DNA of 12,646 nt from Thermococcus sp. (GTDB lineage Archaea; Methanobacteriota_B; Thermococci; Thermococcales; Thermococcaceae). A program made the translations under genes and the position numbers. Below the pieces are notes generated by a model. The model ran no database searches. It had not been told where the DNA came from and saw only the letters and a program-made list of their open reading frames with translations. Numbering within the stretch: position 1 is the stretch's first letter; each line of letters starts with the position of its first letter. The stretch spans positions 1-12,646 of the forward strand of contig WAMH01000169.1 in NCBI GenBank assembly GCA_015522395.1, in the 5' to 3' direction. Shown here one piece after another: positions 11,961-12,646 of the stretch.

Positions 11961-12646
11961 TTTTGCGGCTCCTCTCCCGCGAGGATGTTCCGGTGCTTAA
12001 CCCAGTAGTAGAGCACCACCATCCCCATACCCACCCAGAGACCGAGGGAAACTGTCCACGCGGGGAACCTGTCGAGGAGCGGACCGACGGCGATTAGCCC
12101 GAAGGGGCCGGCCGAATGCATGAGAACCGCCATCGCTGAAAAGACTCTTCCACGGACCTCGCTCGGAACCGCGCGCTGTATCTTCGAGTTTATCGGCACG
12201 TTAAGGAAAGCCTCAACCGCTCCCCAGAGGACGTTAACTCCGGCCAGAAGGAAGAAAGCCGAATCCGTGGAAAGGGCCGATGCGGGGCTTATGAGCCACG
12301 TGAAGACCAGTATCATGATGCCGTCAAAGAAGAGTGCATGGAAGAGGTATCTTCCGGCCTTCTTGCCGAACTTCGCCGCTATCAGCGCGTTTCCAGTCAG
12401 TGCTCCAACCATGAAGGCGCTCTCCTGGAGGCCGAACTGGTAGCTTGAGAACTTCAGGATTTCCCTCATGGCGTAAGGCATCAGAACGGCGCCGAAGGGC
12501 TGAGCAAAGGCTATCAGGAATATTGCAAAGCCCATAAGGGTCCAGAGGTAGCGGTTCGAGCGAATGAAGGCCACCCCCTCCTTTATGTCCGAAACAACCT
12601 GCCCGAGACCCTCAAGTTCCCTGGCCTTCCATTCGTATTTGATGAG
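11954..12646 (-). CDS. Major facilitator superfamily transporter (partial, C-terminal half)
   Basis: The frame is open through the right edge of the window, so only the last 230 residues are seen. They begin in the cytoplasmic loop between the two MFS bundles (LEGLGQVVSDIKEGVAFIRS). About six membrane segments follow, beginning near TLMGFAIFLIAFAQPFGAV, FGLQESAFMVGALTGNALIA, LFFDGIMILVFTWLI, AFFLLAGVNVLWGAVEAFLN, VFSAMAVLMHSAGPFGLIAV and VSLGLWVGMGMVVLYYWV. The loop sequence AVPSEVRGRVFSAM and the overall pattern resemble MFS_3/EntS-like exporters. The substrate cannot be told from this half. An in-frame GTG at 12574 is not the start, because conserved sequence continues upstream of it. The Roadblock gene lies downstream on the same strand, 52 bases after its stop. 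Confidence 0.88.
   Translation of the reverse strand, partial: LIKYEWKARELEGLGQVVSDIKEGVAFIRSNRYLWTLMGFAIFLIAFAQPFGAVLMPYAMREILKFSSYQFGLQESAFMVGALTGNALIAAKFGKKAGRYLFHALFFDGIMILVFTWLISPASALSTDSAFFLLAGVNVLWGAVEAFLNVPINSKIQRAVPSEVRGRVFSAMAVLMHSAGPFGLIAVGPLLDRFPAWTVSLGLWVGMGMVVLYYWVKHRNILAGEEPQNF

Noticed and set aside
1..12646. CRISPR arrays, tRNA or rRNA genes, C/D-box RNAs, insertion sequences
   Set aside because: I looked for regularly spaced repeats, cloverleaf patterns, paired C and D boxes in the intergenic gaps, and transposase motifs or terminal inverted repeats. None was convincing. A covariance-model search would be needed to exclude small RNAs.

Overview
The window looks like chromosomal DNA of a hyperthermophilic euryarchaeon of the order Thermococcales, most likely Thermococcus. 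The evidence is archaeal: an L37e/Sm-like protein pair, an archaeal-type glycyl-tRNA synthetase, TrmY, a type II (archaeal) GAPDH, an aIF2B-alpha-like protein, strong GGTG/GGTGATC ribosome binding sites, and TATA-type promoters with very short leaders. I see no tRNA, rRNA, CRISPR array, transposase or phage gene.

Layout. 1-400: minus-strand operon of the Sm-like protein (lsm) and L37e (rpl37e, cut by the window edge). 401-1860: AT-rich stretch with one low-GC gene for an exported protein of unknown function (401 aa). 1942-3654: glyS. 3650-4493: two damaged genes reading away from a shared divergent promoter, a minimal nucleotidyltransferase without a usable start codon and a DUF402 protein with a frameshift and an apparent internal deletion. 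4490-5440: trmY and, divergently, a DUF167 protein. 5441-6448: phosphorylating GAPDH, with a match to the Thermococcales glycolytic-regulator operator upstream of its promoter. 6559-8405: a run of plus-strand genes for a 50-aa unknown protein, a CinA N-terminal-like protein and an aIF2B-alpha-like protein. 8466-10538: a 690-aa modular exported protein on the minus strand. 10634-11158: PduO-type cobalamin adenosyltransferase. 11142-11901: a minus-strand pair encoding a Roadblock/LC7 protein and a second small protein that may share that fold. 11954-12646: C-terminal half of an MFS transporter, cut by the window edge.

How the genes fit together. Most are housekeeping: translation and RNA (L37e, Sm-like, GlyRS, TrmY, aIF2B-like), central carbon metabolism (GAPDH, probably gluconeogenic) and cofactors (PduO). 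The accessory elements are the low-GC exported protein, the damaged gene pair and the large cell-surface protein. Packing is tight: three convergent pairs have overlapping or abutting stops (4490-4493, 5440/5441, 11142-11158).

I do not see a clear new multi-gene system. The best leads are the exported protein at 648-1853, with a hairpin resembling a pore-forming-toxin stem; the two-gene Roadblock-type operon, with a hairpin over the second gene's ribosome binding site; the adjacent decayed nucleotidyltransferase and DUF402 genes; and the operator-like palindrome upstream of GAPDH.
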